A stretch of 64,000 bases of DNA. Source: Cephalotus follicularis. Its lineage: Eukaryota; Streptophyta; Magnoliopsida; Oxalidales; Cephalotaceae. Position numbers and translations under genes: made by a program. Within the stretch, counting starts at the first letter, position 1; each line of letters opens with the position of its first letter. The DNA lies in contig BDDD01005108.1 of NCBI GenBank assembly GCA_001972305.1, forward strand, positions 1 through 64,000, read 5' to 3'. Under the pieces are notes generated by a model. It was not told where the DNA came from. It was given only the letters and a program-made list of their open reading frames with translations, and searched no databases. Shown here piece after piece: positions 1 through 10,598 of the stretch.

Positions 1-179
1 GCCAAGTATCCAACCTTATGTCAGGGCATCACAAGTATAAGTATGTAATTAATAAACTATTTCAATTAAGTGATAAAATACGAGTGATATAGCCATAACA
101 AATTAGCACGCATCATATATATAAGGAATAAGATGCTTTCATACAAGAATAGATATAAGACGACAGTCCATCCAATGGC

Positions 180-881
180 TTATCGGGTCACTATATCTAA
201 CACCACTGTCATGTCTTCCTGAGTCAAGCCTAAAAAATCAGTTTCTCTTTTATCGATCTCCACCTCGGGATAGAATCTGTCATTAAACTCTGATTTAAAG
301 GTATCCCAAGAATATGTCGTTCCAGATATCTCCCACTGGGATTCAATCATCTTCCACCAATGTTCAGCTTCGCCTTGTAACATGTACGTTACAAACACAA
401 CCTTCTGGGAGTCAGAGCAATCCATGACTCGAAAGATCTTATCCATTTGCATTAACCACCTCTCAGCCGATATGCCATCAGGATCTCCCATGAAGGCTAG
501 AGGATTTAACTTCAAGAATCCTATCAAAGGGTTCTCTCGTCGCGAAGGTTGGTCGACTGATCTCCTTGCCGCTACAGCCCGCCCGGCTGGTCGAGCGGTT
601 GATGTCTGTTCGGAAGCCTCTGCTGCACGTCTAGCTGGTACAGTAGCAGGTGGTTGTTCATCTTCATCCGGTTGTCCTTGGAGAAATTCATGCAATTGAC
701 TTATCATGGCGCGCATTCTCCTCACGAATTCTCTTCGTTCCTCTCTGGCAGGAGCATCAGGTTCTACTTCTTGAGGTGCATTAACTTCTCTTTGTTCTTC
801 GACACCTTTATTTGAACGGGTACGCCTAGACGATGGCCCAGACTTCTCTCCTTGTACGCTTCTACTCCATCATCCTTCCAT
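180..881 (-). pseudogene. gypsy gag (retrotransposon capsid) pseudogene, copy 1
   Basis: Minus-strand gag with a basic, proline-rich N-terminus followed by a capsid-like domain typical of plant gypsy elements (AFMGDPDG, AERWLMQMDKIF, QGEAEHWWK, FNDRFYPE). The ATG would be at 881, but codon 4 is TGA, so the frame is open only from about 725. Translation ends at 180 just after the DMTVVLDIVTR stretch. Compared with copy 2, the disabling lesions are different: copy 1 is stopped near its start, copy 2 inside the capsid domain. There is no zinc knuckle. Family assignment is firm; a coding role is unlikely. Confidence 0.75.
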
Positions 882-972
882 TCTAATTCATAAAAGAATG
901 GGTCAATATCCACACATATATCTTAATTCCACTTTGTCAAGGGTCCTATCCCGGCATATCCAGAATAGTACG

Positions 973-984
973 GCTCTGATACCA
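973..984 (-). other. Primer-binding site, initiator tRNA-Met type, copy 1
   Basis: The minus strand reads TGGTATCAGAGC, the classic plant LTR-retrotransposon primer site complementary to the initiator tRNA-Met 3' end. It lies a few bases inside the LTR boundary, where the plus strand starts TGTCACGCCC at 991. This fixes the element's orientation as minus. Confidence 0.8.
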
Positions 985-990
985 AAACTT

Positions 991-2830
991 TGTCACGCCC
1001 TGAACCGTGGGATGGGCTCCAATCATCATCATTATTAATCATAAAAATTTAAAACTTAATTAAATCATAAACATAATCCTTAATTTAACGTGTGGATATA
1101 CAGACCCAGTTCATTACATATAAAAATACACAGTTACAAACCAGCAGGTAAAATAAATAAATACATATTTATTTCTTGCAATCTCGTCCATAAAAGCGTA
1201 CTGTCGAGGAGGAGGAACTTACTGCACTCTTTATCCTTGCCGCTGCTGCGATGTGCCACCACTACCTGTTCCTGTACCTGACCCATTCAAAGGAATGAGT
1301 CAGCAACCCTGAGGGTTGTGTAGGCTACCACATATATGGGCACATACCAAAGAAACAAGTAATACAAGCAGAGGAGAAATAATAATAAAGCATAAATACC
1401 ATAAAAACAGACCACAATCCTTATCATAACATTTCATTTCCTTTGTCCTCGGACTACTTTACTCAAACCATACATATCAATCACATACAGAGGAGTCTAG
1501 TCCGGTCATCCTATGGTCTGGTCAATATACAAGGTTCACCCTTAGGCTCACCTGCCCGCGGAATCCTCCTCCAGGTTCACCTGCCGAGCGGAATTTGCCC
1601 TTTGCTCACCTACTCTAGCGGTTCACCCTTTGGATCACCAGCTCTGGCGGAATTCACCTTTAGGTTCACCATTGGCGGATTCGCCTGAGATCACCTACCT
1701 CGCGGAGTTCACCCCTTGGGTTCACCTGCTCGGCAGAATTCTCCCATGTTGGGCTCACCTGCCTGGACCATCTATAAATTATTTCCTTTCCATTTTTCAC
1801 ACTTATTTCCTTTCCTTAAGTATGTCCTGGGTGCATTGACTTGGATGGCCTTTCCCATGCACAAACCCATATTTACTTCATACTTGGCGCTTCACATGCA
1901 TGGGCATGCAAAGGGGCGTACTCCCTCCATCATCTCCTGCCCGAACGCTTGCATGTAATTACTGTGTTTCCTCATCTTCATGCACGCGGGAGATGAAACC
2001 GATCACAGAGGCGCATGTAAGTAGTACTCCCTTGCTTAAACGTGCATGCAACTTATCATCATGGCCTGCTCAGGAGGCAAGCAGGGCAGGGACACCGCCA
2101 TGCATTGCATGCTTGGCGTCGTTGCCTCCTCCCAAGACGCGCAGGTAGGGAGTGCCGTCGTTACCCCAACTGCTCCTCGGCACCTCGGTGCTCACCAGGA
2201 AAGAGAGCTCGGGTGAGCATGGCCACCGAGGCACACTGCTCTGGCGTCCTGGCTTTGCACCAGAGCATATCTTTCCAAGCTTGTCACCATGGTGGCTCGG
2301 GTCTGGGACAGTGGAGCTCGACACAGGGTAGCTCGGCACCAAGGCAGCTCGGCATGGAGCTCAACATTGGCACCAGGTAGCTCGACGTCATGAAGCTCGG
2401 GTGTTGGCACCATGCAGCTCGGGTGTTGGTACCAGGAAGCTCAGCGTCATGGAGCTCGGCACCTCTGTTCGACCATGGCAACTCGGCATTCGACCATGGC
2501 AGCTCGGCACTCGACCATGGCAGCTCGGGTGTACGCTGGAGAGGAGCTCGGGCGTTGGTACCAGGCTCTACCCTTCACCTCAGGCGTACTGTCTGGCGCA
2601 TACCTGGTTCCCTGGCACCCAAGCATCGACAGAAGAGCTCAGCGAAACCTGGCATGGAAGCACAGCATCATGTGAGGCATACCTTGGACGTATGCACAAT
2701 GCGCGCCGGAGACAAGGGAAGCTCGGCGCCTGACGATGAGGAGCTCGGCTTGTTGCCCTGCTTGGATGCAAGGCTAGAAATAGCTCACACCCCACCGGGG
2801 CGCCTCTGCTCATAACGTCATCATGCGCAA
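991..2830 (-). repeat. Long LTR, copy 1 (outer end truncated)
   Basis: The inner end is TGTCACGCCC at 991 (plus strand). The LTR holds two degenerate tandem arrays: GGTTCACC/CGGAATTC-type units at about 1,525-1,770, and AGCTCGG-type units at about 2,200-2,780. Overlapping open frames on both strands here come from the GC-rich repeats and are not genes. The outer end TGTAAGAGCCC seen in copy 2 is missing; the sequence changes to unrelated AT-rich DNA near 2,830-2,900. Confidence 0.65.
2200..2780. repeat. AGCTCGG-rich degenerate tandem array, copy 1
   Basis: More than a dozen AGCTCGG or one-base variants are spaced irregularly at 10-40 bp, with companion words such as CGACCATGGCA, GGTGTTGG and GGTACCAGG. 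The array is GC-rich against an AT-rich background and lies inside the LTR. The same array recurs in copy 2 at 6,880-7,320. Confidence 0.8.
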
Positions 2831-2899
2831 GTACTGCTTATACAACAAGGGCAGCACCTTATTACAGACCTTTAAAAATAATAAATAAATAACATACAT

Positions 2900-3623
2900 C
2901 CACACATAGAAAACCAAAAACTAGGTCAATGTCATTTTCCGGGCCATCCATTGTGCATAAGACTTATATAATATCCAATATTATAAAACAAAAATAAAAT
3001 AAATGCCATAAATAATAAACAATTATACAATTTAATTTAAGGATTGTTAACTAATCAAACTCCCACTAAAACAAGTAATGATTTTTGATTTTCTAAGTGC
3101 CAAAATGTATAAAATCCAATTTTATTAATAAAACAGTTTTTTTTATAAAGACGTCGACGCTTCCCAGAAGGCGTCGACGCATTTCACGAAAACTGTTGAA
3201 AAAAGCGTCGACATTTATCAACAACATCGACGCGTTTTCTGGGAATAGATGAACAAGGCATCGACGTTTATCAAGAACATCGACTTTTTTCCTGGAAATG
3301 ATGAACAAGACATCGACGTCTATCAAGAACGTCGACGTCTATAACCCTCTGGGCTGTTTCTGCATTTCGAAAAATGCAGAAAATAATGGTTTAAACTTTG
3401 GCATTCCATTTTGGCAATCCAAACTGCACTATGCATGTTCTAAACATAATTCTAAACACATTAAATCAAAATCACCAGGTCTTAAACACAATGAAATCCA
3501 ATTTCATGCAATTTTCACTAAAGCACTTTGAAAATCTAGTTTGATCATAAAACATATCCATTAATTAAACCGTTAATCAGTTCATCATCTAAAGCATAAA
3601 TTCAATCAAGGATGATATGGGAC
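2900..3623 (-). repeat. Leader region of a second minus-strand LTR element
   Basis: This AT-rich non-coding stretch lies downstream, in minus orientation, of the primer site at 3,624-3,635, so it is probably the untranslated leader of a different LTR element. At 3,150-3,345 it carries GTCGACG-type words repeated every 15-40 bp. I see no coding sequence. Confidence 0.45.
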
Positions 3624-3635
3624 GCTCTGATACCA
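3624..3635 (-). other. Primer-binding site, initiator tRNA-Met type, of the spacer element
   Basis: The minus strand reads TGGTATCAGAGC and is immediately next to an LTR edge beginning TGCTGGAAAC on the plus strand at 3,637. It marks a second LTR element, different from the flanking gypsy copies. Confidence 0.75.
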
Positions 3636-3636
3636 C

Positions 3637-4657
3637 TGCTGGAAACGGATAAACCGAATCCGGTGCTAAAAACGGACTTAGGCAAATAGGGTGTAGAACA
3701 AAACAAAAACATAGAAAATGACAGCGGAAGAACACCCAATAAAATCAAAAACAGTCCATAAGGCATGTCCACAGACCACATGGATCACCACATCATCAAC
3801 AGAATTGAATTGGTGTCACCATAGCATACAATGGTGACACACAAGCATGACAAGAAGAGAAGGACCAAGAGATATACCAGCGGGTGAAGGCTCCTTCTTT
3901 ATCTACCGCTACACACTTGGGAAGACACCAAACACATTGCTTCCAAAATCCCTGGTACAGAAGCTACTCCAACCAGCAAAAACCAAGAACAAAGTGTATG
4001 AACTCTCTCTCTCTCACCAAGCTTAGAAAAGATAAATTGATATTGACCAAAGATGTCAAAATCAATCCACCCTAGATAAGCACTTGCTTGATGTTTAACA
4101 ATGAAGGGAACACACACAATCTGCAGAGAGAAATTCGACTTTCTCTTGCCCAGCAAAAACTCTACCACTCCTTTACATTTTCTGCAGAAAATGCTTATCA
4201 CTAGCCTCCTCCTTCTCTCTCCCACTCTCCCATTCACTTAGGATTATAGTCCTCACTCCTAGGGAGTCTGTGGCCATGATCCCCACGTTCCCATAACATG
4301 CAAGAATGGGAGATGGCTACTGGAGATGAGAGAGAAAACATGCCCACGAAGTGAGCTCGTGCACAGGTTGCACGTTATGCTCAAAGACGTCGACGCCTTC
4401 AAAAGGACATCGACGCTCATGCAATGTGGCACTAAAAACATCGACGCTTTCTAAAAAATATCGACGTCTTTAAAAATGTTAAGCATCGACGTCTTTCTAA
4501 AAGACATCGACGTCTTTCTAAAAGACATCGACGCTTTGTCTAGCCAGTGAAGCAATTAGAGTCTAACTCTTTTAGTGATCTCATGTACCCTGAACCTATG
4601 ACTTGGAACAAATTTGACATAAGGAATAAGGTAACCAGTCTCACAGCCTCCATGCCA
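3637..4657 (-). repeat. LTR of the spacer element (about 1 kb)
   Basis: The inner edge TGCTGG (3,637) is fixed by the primer site. The outer edge is put at the CATGCCA at about 4,657, where homology to the gypsy copy begins; this edge is an inference. Near 4,385-4,535 the LTR carries a short array of (A)GACATCGACGTC-like words related to those in the leader at 3,150-3,345. No supported coding sequence. Confidence 0.45.
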
Positions 4658-4815
4658 GGTATCCAACCTTATGTCAGGGCATCACAAGTATAAGTATATA
4701 ATTAATAAACTATTTCAATTAAGTGATAAAATACAAGTGATATAGCCATAACAAATTAGCACGCATCATATATATAAGGAATAAGATTGTTTCATACAAG
4801 AATAGATATAAAACG

Positions 4816-5534
4816 ACAGTCCATCCAATGGCTTGTCGGGTCACTATATCTAACACCACTGTCATGTCTTCCTGAGTCAAGCCTAAAAATTCAGTTTCTC
4901 TTTTATCGATCTCCACGTCGGGATAGAATCTGTCATTAAACTATGATTTAAAGGTATCCCAAGAATATGTCGTTCCAGATATCTTCCACTGGGATTCAAT
5001 CATCTTCCACCAATGTTCAGCTTCGCCTTGTAACATGTACGTTGCAAACACAACCTTCTGGGAGTCAGAGCAATCCATGACTCGAAAGATCTTATCCATT
5101 TGCATTAACCACCTCTCAGCCAATATACCATCAGGATCTCCCATGAAGGCTGGAGGATTTAACTTCAAGAATCCTATCAAAGGGTTCTCTCGTCTCGAAG
5201 GTTGGTCGACTGATCTCCTTGCCGCTACAGCCCGCCTGGCTGGTCGAGCGGCTGATGTTTGTTCGGAAGCCTCTGCTGCACGTCTAGCTGGTACAGTAGC
5301 AGGTGGTTGTTCATCTTCATCCGGTTGTCCTTGGATAAATTCATGCAATTGACTTATCATGGCGCGCATTCTCCTCACGAATTCTCTTCGTTCCTCTCTG
5401 GCAGGAGCAACAGGTTCTACTTCTTGAGGTGCATTAACTTCTCCTTGTTCTTCGGCACCTTTATTTGAACGGGTACGCCTAGACGATGGCCCGGACTTCT
5501 CTCCTTGTACGCTTCTACTCCGTCGTCCTTCCAT
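4816..5534 (-). pseudogene. gypsy gag pseudogene, copy 2
   Basis: Same protein as copy 1, starting at the ATG at 5,534 with a basic N-terminus (about the first 65 residues, including QGEKSGPSSRRTRSNKG), then the capsid-like domain (AFMGDPDG, RWLMQMDKIF, QGEAEHWWK). It is open for 197 codons and then meets a TAG where copy 1 has a Glu codon (near 4,941); the frame resumes as VEIDKRETEFLGLTQEDM. The protein is interrupted and lacks a zinc knuckle and pol. Confidence 0.75.
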
Positions 5535-5625
5535 TCTAATTCATAAAAGAATGGGTCAATATCCACACATATATCTTAATTCTACTTTGCCAAGGGTCCT
5601 ATCCCGGCATATCCAGAATAGTATG

Positions 5626-5637
5626 GCTCTGATACCA
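5626..5637 (-). other. Primer-binding site, initiator tRNA-Met type, copy 2
   Basis: Minus strand TGGTATCAGAGC, six bases inside the LTR edge at 5,644. Same arrangement as copy 1. Confidence 0.8.
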
Positions 5638-5643
5638 AAACTT

Positions 5644-7993
5644 TGTCACGCCCTGAACCGTGGGATGGGCCTCACCACTCGACACGTGGTAATCCGTACA
5701 ATCATCATCATTATTAATCATAAAAATTTAAAACTTAATTAAATCATAAATATAATCCTTAATTTAACGTGTGGATATACAGACCCAGTTCATTACATAT
5801 AAAAATACATTGTTACAAACCAGCAGGTAAAATAAATAAATACATATTTATTTCTTGCAATCTCGTCCATAAAAGCGTACTGTCGAGGAGGAGGAACTTA
5901 CTGCACTCTTTATCCTTGCCGCTGATGCGATGTGCCACCACTACCTGTTCCTGTACCTGGCCCATTCAAAGGAATGAGTCAGCAACCCTGAGGGTTGTGT
6001 AGGCTACCACATATATGGGCACATACCAAAGAAACAAGTAATACAAGCAGAGGAGAAATAATAATAAAGCATAAATACCATAAAAGCAGACCACAATCCT
6101 TATCATAACATTTCATTTCCTTTATCCTCGGACTACTTTACTCAAACCATACATATCAATCACATACAGAAGAGTCTAGTCCGATCATCCTATGGTCTGG
6201 TCAATATACAAGGTTCACCCTTAGGCTCACCTGCCCGCGGAATTCTCCTTCAGGTTCACCTGCCGAGCGGAATTCTCCCTTTGCTCACCTACTCTGGCGG
6301 TTCACCCTTTGGATCACCAGCTCTGGCGGAATTCACCTTTAGGTTCACCATTGGCGGATTCGCCCGAGATCACCTGCCTCGCGGAGTTCACCCCTTGGGT
6401 TCACCTGTTCGGCAGAATTCTCCCATGTTGGGCTCACATGCCTGGACCATCTATAAATTATTTCCTTTCCATTTTTCACACTTATTTCCTTTCCTTAAGT
6501 ATGTCCTGGGTGCATTGACTTGGATGGCCTTTCCCATGCACAAACCCATATTTACTTCATACTTGGCGCTTCACATGCATGGGCATGCAAAGGGGCGTAC
6601 TCCCTCCATCATCTCCTGCCCGAACGCTTGCATGTAATTACTGTGTTTCCTCATCTTCATGCACGCGGGAGATGAAACCGATCACAGAGGCGCATGTAAG
6701 TAGTACTCCCTTGCTTAAACGTGCATGCAACTTATCATCATGGCCTGCTCAGGAGGCAAGCAGGGCAGGGACACCGCCATGCATTGCATGCTTGGCGTCG
6801 TTGCCTCCTCCCAAGACGCGCAGGTAGGGAGTGCCGTCGTTACCCCAACTGCTCCTCGGCACCTCGGTGCTCACCAGGAAAGAGAGCTCGGGTGAGCATG
6901 GCCACCGAGGCACACTGCTCTGGCGTCCTGGCTTTGCACCAGAGCATATCTTTCCAAGCTTGTCACCATGGTGGCTCGGGTCTGGGACAGTGGAGCTCGA
7001 CACAGGGTAGCTCGGCACCAAGGCAGCTCGGCATGGAGCTCAACATTGGCACCAGGTAGCTCGACGTCATGAAGCTCGGGTGTTGGCACCATGCAGCTCG
7101 GGTGTTGGTACCAGGAAGCTCAGCGTCATGGAGCTCGGCACCTCTGTTCGACCATGGCAACTCGGCATTCGACCATGGCAGCTCGGCACTCGACCATGGC
7201 AGCTTGGGTGTACGCTGGAGGGGAGCTCGGGCGTTGGTACCAGGCTCTACCCTTCACCTCAGGCGTACTGTCTGGCGCATACCTGGTTCCCTGGCACCCA
7301 AGCATCGACAGAAGAGCTCAGCGCAGCACACACATACAACAATCACACCACAAGGCACACACACCACATGTTGGTAGGCACTCGGATATGGAGTAACTTA
7401 CCTGGGTTAAAGGTTGAAAACGGAGATCTCTTCCTCCTCCTTAATTCTGAACTTCCTTCTAACATGGGTCTGCTACACGCCTTTAACCTTGCCAATTTCT
7501 CCTTCCTTGTTCCATCCTTGCTCCCAGGGAAAGGTATTTATACAAGAGAAAGTGCAGGGGACATGGGGTCCCCTTGCATAGCACCTCTCTTGTCTCCTAC
7601 CTTCCACTCTCTCACTCTCAAGATTTTTCTAGAATGACTGAGAAAGAAATGGCCAAAAGCGTTTTTACCAGGTTCCTTTCCCCTTTTATAATGGTCATGA
7701 AAGAGTCTAGAATTCTTGAGAGAATTCTTACGGGTGCAGGCCTTTTGCTGGGCTTGGGCCAGCCTCCTACCACTCGACCAAATTAAACTTTCTACAGTAA
7801 AGCCCAAAATTCCAATTATACCATTAAATCCAGCCAAAGGAGAAAAACATATTCTCTTTAGCCAAAGTTCACAAATTATGTTCCAGTAAGGCCCAAATAA
7901 ATACATTATAAAATTCAGGCACAGCCCAAAAGGCAGGAAAAAAATAATTACAAAGCCCAATAATAATTCTTTATAATATTTAGGGCTCTTACA
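5644..7993 (-). repeat. Complete long LTR, copy 2 (about 2.35 kb)
   Basis: On the minus strand it starts TGTAAGAGCCC and ends GGGCGTGACA, giving the expected TG...CA termini next to the primer site. Internal arrays match copy 1 (GGTTCACC-type at about 6,205-6,450, AGCTCGG-type at 6,880-7,320). At 7,322 an abrupt join replaces the rest of the array with a segment unlike copy 1, so one of the two has an internal deletion or exchange there. Confidence 0.7.
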
Positions 7994-8678
7994 CTGACTG
8001 TCCGATAATCTCTTGTGTCATCGGCAACACCAAAATTGAACATGCTCTGCTTGATTTAAGAGCGAGTATGAATTTGTTGCCATCATCAGTTTACAAAAAG
8101 CTTAGTTTAGGAGAGTTGTGTCCGACCACGATGACTTTGCAATTAGCGGATAGGTCTGTGAAAGTATCGAGAGGGAAAATTGAGGATGTGTTAATCAAGG
8201 TTGGTGAGTTTTTCTTTCCTGTAGACTTTGTCATTTTAGATACTCAACCTGTTGCGAATATCAATGATCAAATCACAGTTATCCTTGGTAGACCATTATT
8301 GGCCACAAGTAATGCTTTGATAAATTGCCAAAATGGTATAATGAAGTTGAGTTTTAGAAATACCTCAATGGATTTCAATGTCATCCGTTTGGGAAAGTAT
8401 CCAGCTAACTTTGATGAAGTGAACGTACTCCATTCAATTCCTGACCACATCAATACGGTCTTTGACATAGATTTTGATGAAAATTTCAGTGAGTGTCTGC
8501 AAGAATTAGAGGATGTAGACGGAGGCGATTTCTTTGATGTGTTTAGTATGCAACCCTTGGAACCAGTGAGCCCTTTATCCATATCTCTACCTAAGACATC
8601 AATAGAAGAGCCTCCGAAACATGAATTGAAGGAATTTTCCTCTACTATAAAATATTCATTCTTAGGTGAAAACCAAAC
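7994..8678 (+). pseudogene. Athila-like gypsy pol, protease portion (first half of interrupted gene)
   Basis: A plus-strand frame starts abruptly at the LTR edge and reads through the retroviral-type aspartic protease: ALLDLRASMNLLPSSVY, then LADRSVKV, FFPVDFVILD and ILGRPLLATSNALINC. Plant elements of this class have DLGAS at the catalytic site; here Gly is Arg (about 8,059-8,073), so the protease is probably dead. After GENQT the frame is broken by a 1,246-bp insertion and resumes exactly at 9,925-9,930 with LPVILSSDLTPRQ. Confidence 0.8.
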
Positions 8679-9924
8679 TGTAAGAATCTATATAGCAACC
8701 TAAGAATTGGGGTTGAATAAAGTTCTTAGACAAAATTGAACCTATTTGTATAAATGACTAACAATATAAAAATTTAATCAACAAATCAATATATAACAAG
8801 AAGATGCAAAGATATAAGCAATACTAATTAAACAACTATTAAACAACAAGTAGATAGAGTTAAAGAATGCAAACAAAGTTTTATAGTGGTTCGACTAACT
8901 CTTGCCTACGTACACTTTTCCCAAGAACCTCTTTGAGATTCCACTAGTATTCTACTTGAATAAAATCTCCGAATATGTTTGCAAGAGCTATTCGGTGCAC
9001 CTTAAACTTTTGGGTTCACTCCCCCGGGTTCACTTCCCGTGATAATCCTACTAAGGGTTCACTACCATTGAATATCTCACTAAGGGTTCACTCCCCTTTT
9101 TACAATTGAACTGATACAATGATGTTTTGTATACCCTTGTATAACCTCTATAAGGTCTGATTTAGAACTGATTGACTCACAAGAATAATAGCTCAAGATA
9201 ACAATAATAAAGCTTTACAAAAAATTGATATGAATGATAGCAAAGTTGGTTGATGTTGATTGTTCTTCTCTTGTTCTTCTCCATTGAAACAGACATCTAT
9301 TTATAGGCTTCTTGCTGTCACATAGCCGTTGGAATCATCTAGGAGCTATTGGAATCATCTATGGAAAATTTTCCCTATTTCAGCAATTCCAAATCTTACA
9401 GATTTATATGTATGGATGTCTTAGGCGTCGACGTTTACGCATGGCGTTGACGTCTATGTCCTTATGCGTTAACTCCTTTGATTATTCGCGTTGACTCCAT
9501 TAGCTACTGTCTGATTTCTGTATTGTTGGCGTTGACGTGTACTCATGGCGTTAACGCAAATATCATTTGTGTTGACTCCATTCTCCTTCTACGTTAACGT
9601 CTAAGTCACTGTCTGATTTTTGCACATTTTGGCGTTGACGTCTTAATCATGGAGTTGACGCCAATATTACAATACCCAGAATGTTGACGAGAATAATCAG
9701 CAAGTTAACGAAAATCATCTTGCAAATCCCAGATTCCATACACAAGCCCAGCATGTTGACGAGAATACTATAGGCGTTGACGCCAATAGTTCTAATATGC
9801 TTTAAATTTTGCTGATTTAAGTACAACTTGACTTGTTTATTTTATATAATTATTCATTCACATCAACAAACAAGTTAGGTGCTTTGTTATCATCAAAACC
9901 AGGATTGTTAGACAAAAACCAATA
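8679..9924. mobile_element. 1,246-bp insertion with 5-bp target duplication (probable solo LTR or non-autonomous LTR element)
   Basis: The insertion starts TGTAAGAATC and is flanked by CAAAC at 8,674-8,678 and again at 9,925-9,929. Removing it and one CAAAC restores the gypsy reading frame exactly (GENQT to LPVI). The right end reads CCAATA rather than the canonical CA, so the terminus is imperfect. It contains no coding sequence. Its body has TTCGACTAACTCTTGCCTAC-like words seen in plant LTRs (from memory of such repeats), repeated CACTCCC/GGGTTCACT words near 9,010-9,105, and a GTTGACG array at 9,420-9,790. Confidence 0.65.
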
Positions 9925-9929
9925 CAAAC

Positions 9930-10598
9930 TCTTCCTGTTATTTTGTCGTCTGATCTTACTCCACGTCAGGAAGAAGAGGTTATTCACCTACTCAAAGAAA
10001 ACAAAGAGGCAATTGGTTGGACAATGGTTGACATCAAGGGAATCAACCCTTCTACTTGCGAGCATCATATAAATCTCATAGAGAGTCCAAACCTTCTAGA
10101 AAACCACAGCGAAGGGCAAATCCCGTGATGAAAGAAGTCATACAAAAAGAAATTCTAAAGTGGATGGACAATGGGATCATTTATCCCATCTAGGATAGTC
10201 AGTGGGTGAGTCCAGTCCACGTAGTTCCGAAGAAATCTGGAGTGATGATAGTGCAATCCTCAACCAATGACTTAATTCCTACTAAGATTCAAACAGGTTG
10301 GAAGGTGTGCATAGACTACCATAAGTTGAATACAGCCACCTGGAAGGATCATTTTCCCCTTCTATTTATCAATCAAATGTTGGACCGGATGGCTGACCAC
10401 GATTATTATTGCTTTCTTGATGGGTACTCCGAGTATAATCAAAATGCCATCACTCCGGAAGATCAAGAGAAAACTACGTTCATATGCCCTTTTGGAGCAT
10501 TTGCTTATCGTCGCATGCTATTTGGCCTTTGCAATGCCCCAGCGACGTTCCAGAGGTGCATGATGAGTATTTTCTCTAATAAGAGGCTATGTACTTAA
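9930..10598 (+). pseudogene. Athila-like gypsy pol, reverse transcriptase N-terminal portion
   Basis: Continuation of the pol gene interrupted at 8,679. It has the RT leader (LTPRQEEEVIHLLKENKEAI), then after a frameshift near 10,125 the RT palm-start region (SPVHVVPKKSG, VCIDYHKLNTAT, FLDGYSEYNQ, FGLCNAPATFQRCMMSIFS). It ends before the YxDD motif because another element begins at about 10,599. Frameshifts, an in-frame stop near 10,192 and the truncation make it non-functional. Confidence 0.8.

Larger units (their letters stand above)
1..2830 (-). mobile_element. Truncated Ty3/gypsy element, copy 1 (LTR, primer site, gag remnant)
   Basis: Read on the minus strand this is the 5' part of a gypsy element: LTR from about 2,830 down to 991, primer-binding site at 973-984, then gag (881 down to 180). 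It matches 4,654-7,321 almost base for base. The offset is 4,653 in gag and 4,679 in the LTR, because copy 1 lacks 26 bp just inside the LTR near 1,018. The match ends near 2,642, after which copy 1 continues with its own sequence to about 2,830. No protease, RT or integrase follows gag, so the element was cut inside gag. The first bases of the window match those at 4,654, so the duplicated unit probably begins to the left of the window. Confidence 0.75.
4654..7993 (-). mobile_element. Truncated Ty3/gypsy element, copy 2 (complete LTR, primer site, gag remnant)
   Basis: Second copy of the element at 1-2,830, minus strand: LTR 7,993 down to 5,644, primer site 5,626-5,637, gag 5,534 down to 4,816. 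It is nearly identical to copy 1 up to 7,321, then has 670 bp (7,322-7,993) absent from copy 1, ending at a proper LTR terminus. The outer LTR edge abuts the reading frame of an Athila-like pol gene at 7,994, so this element jumped into, or recombined with, that older element. Confidence 0.75.

Noticed and set aside
2042..2815. Long overlapping frames on both strands with Ser/Gly/Ala-rich products
   Set aside because: They run through the AGCTCGG array in the LTR, appear in several frames at once, and show no protein family features. They recur in copy 2 only because the DNA does.
8268..8582. Minus-strand 104-codon frame
   Set aside because: Antisense shadow of the Athila-like protease region.
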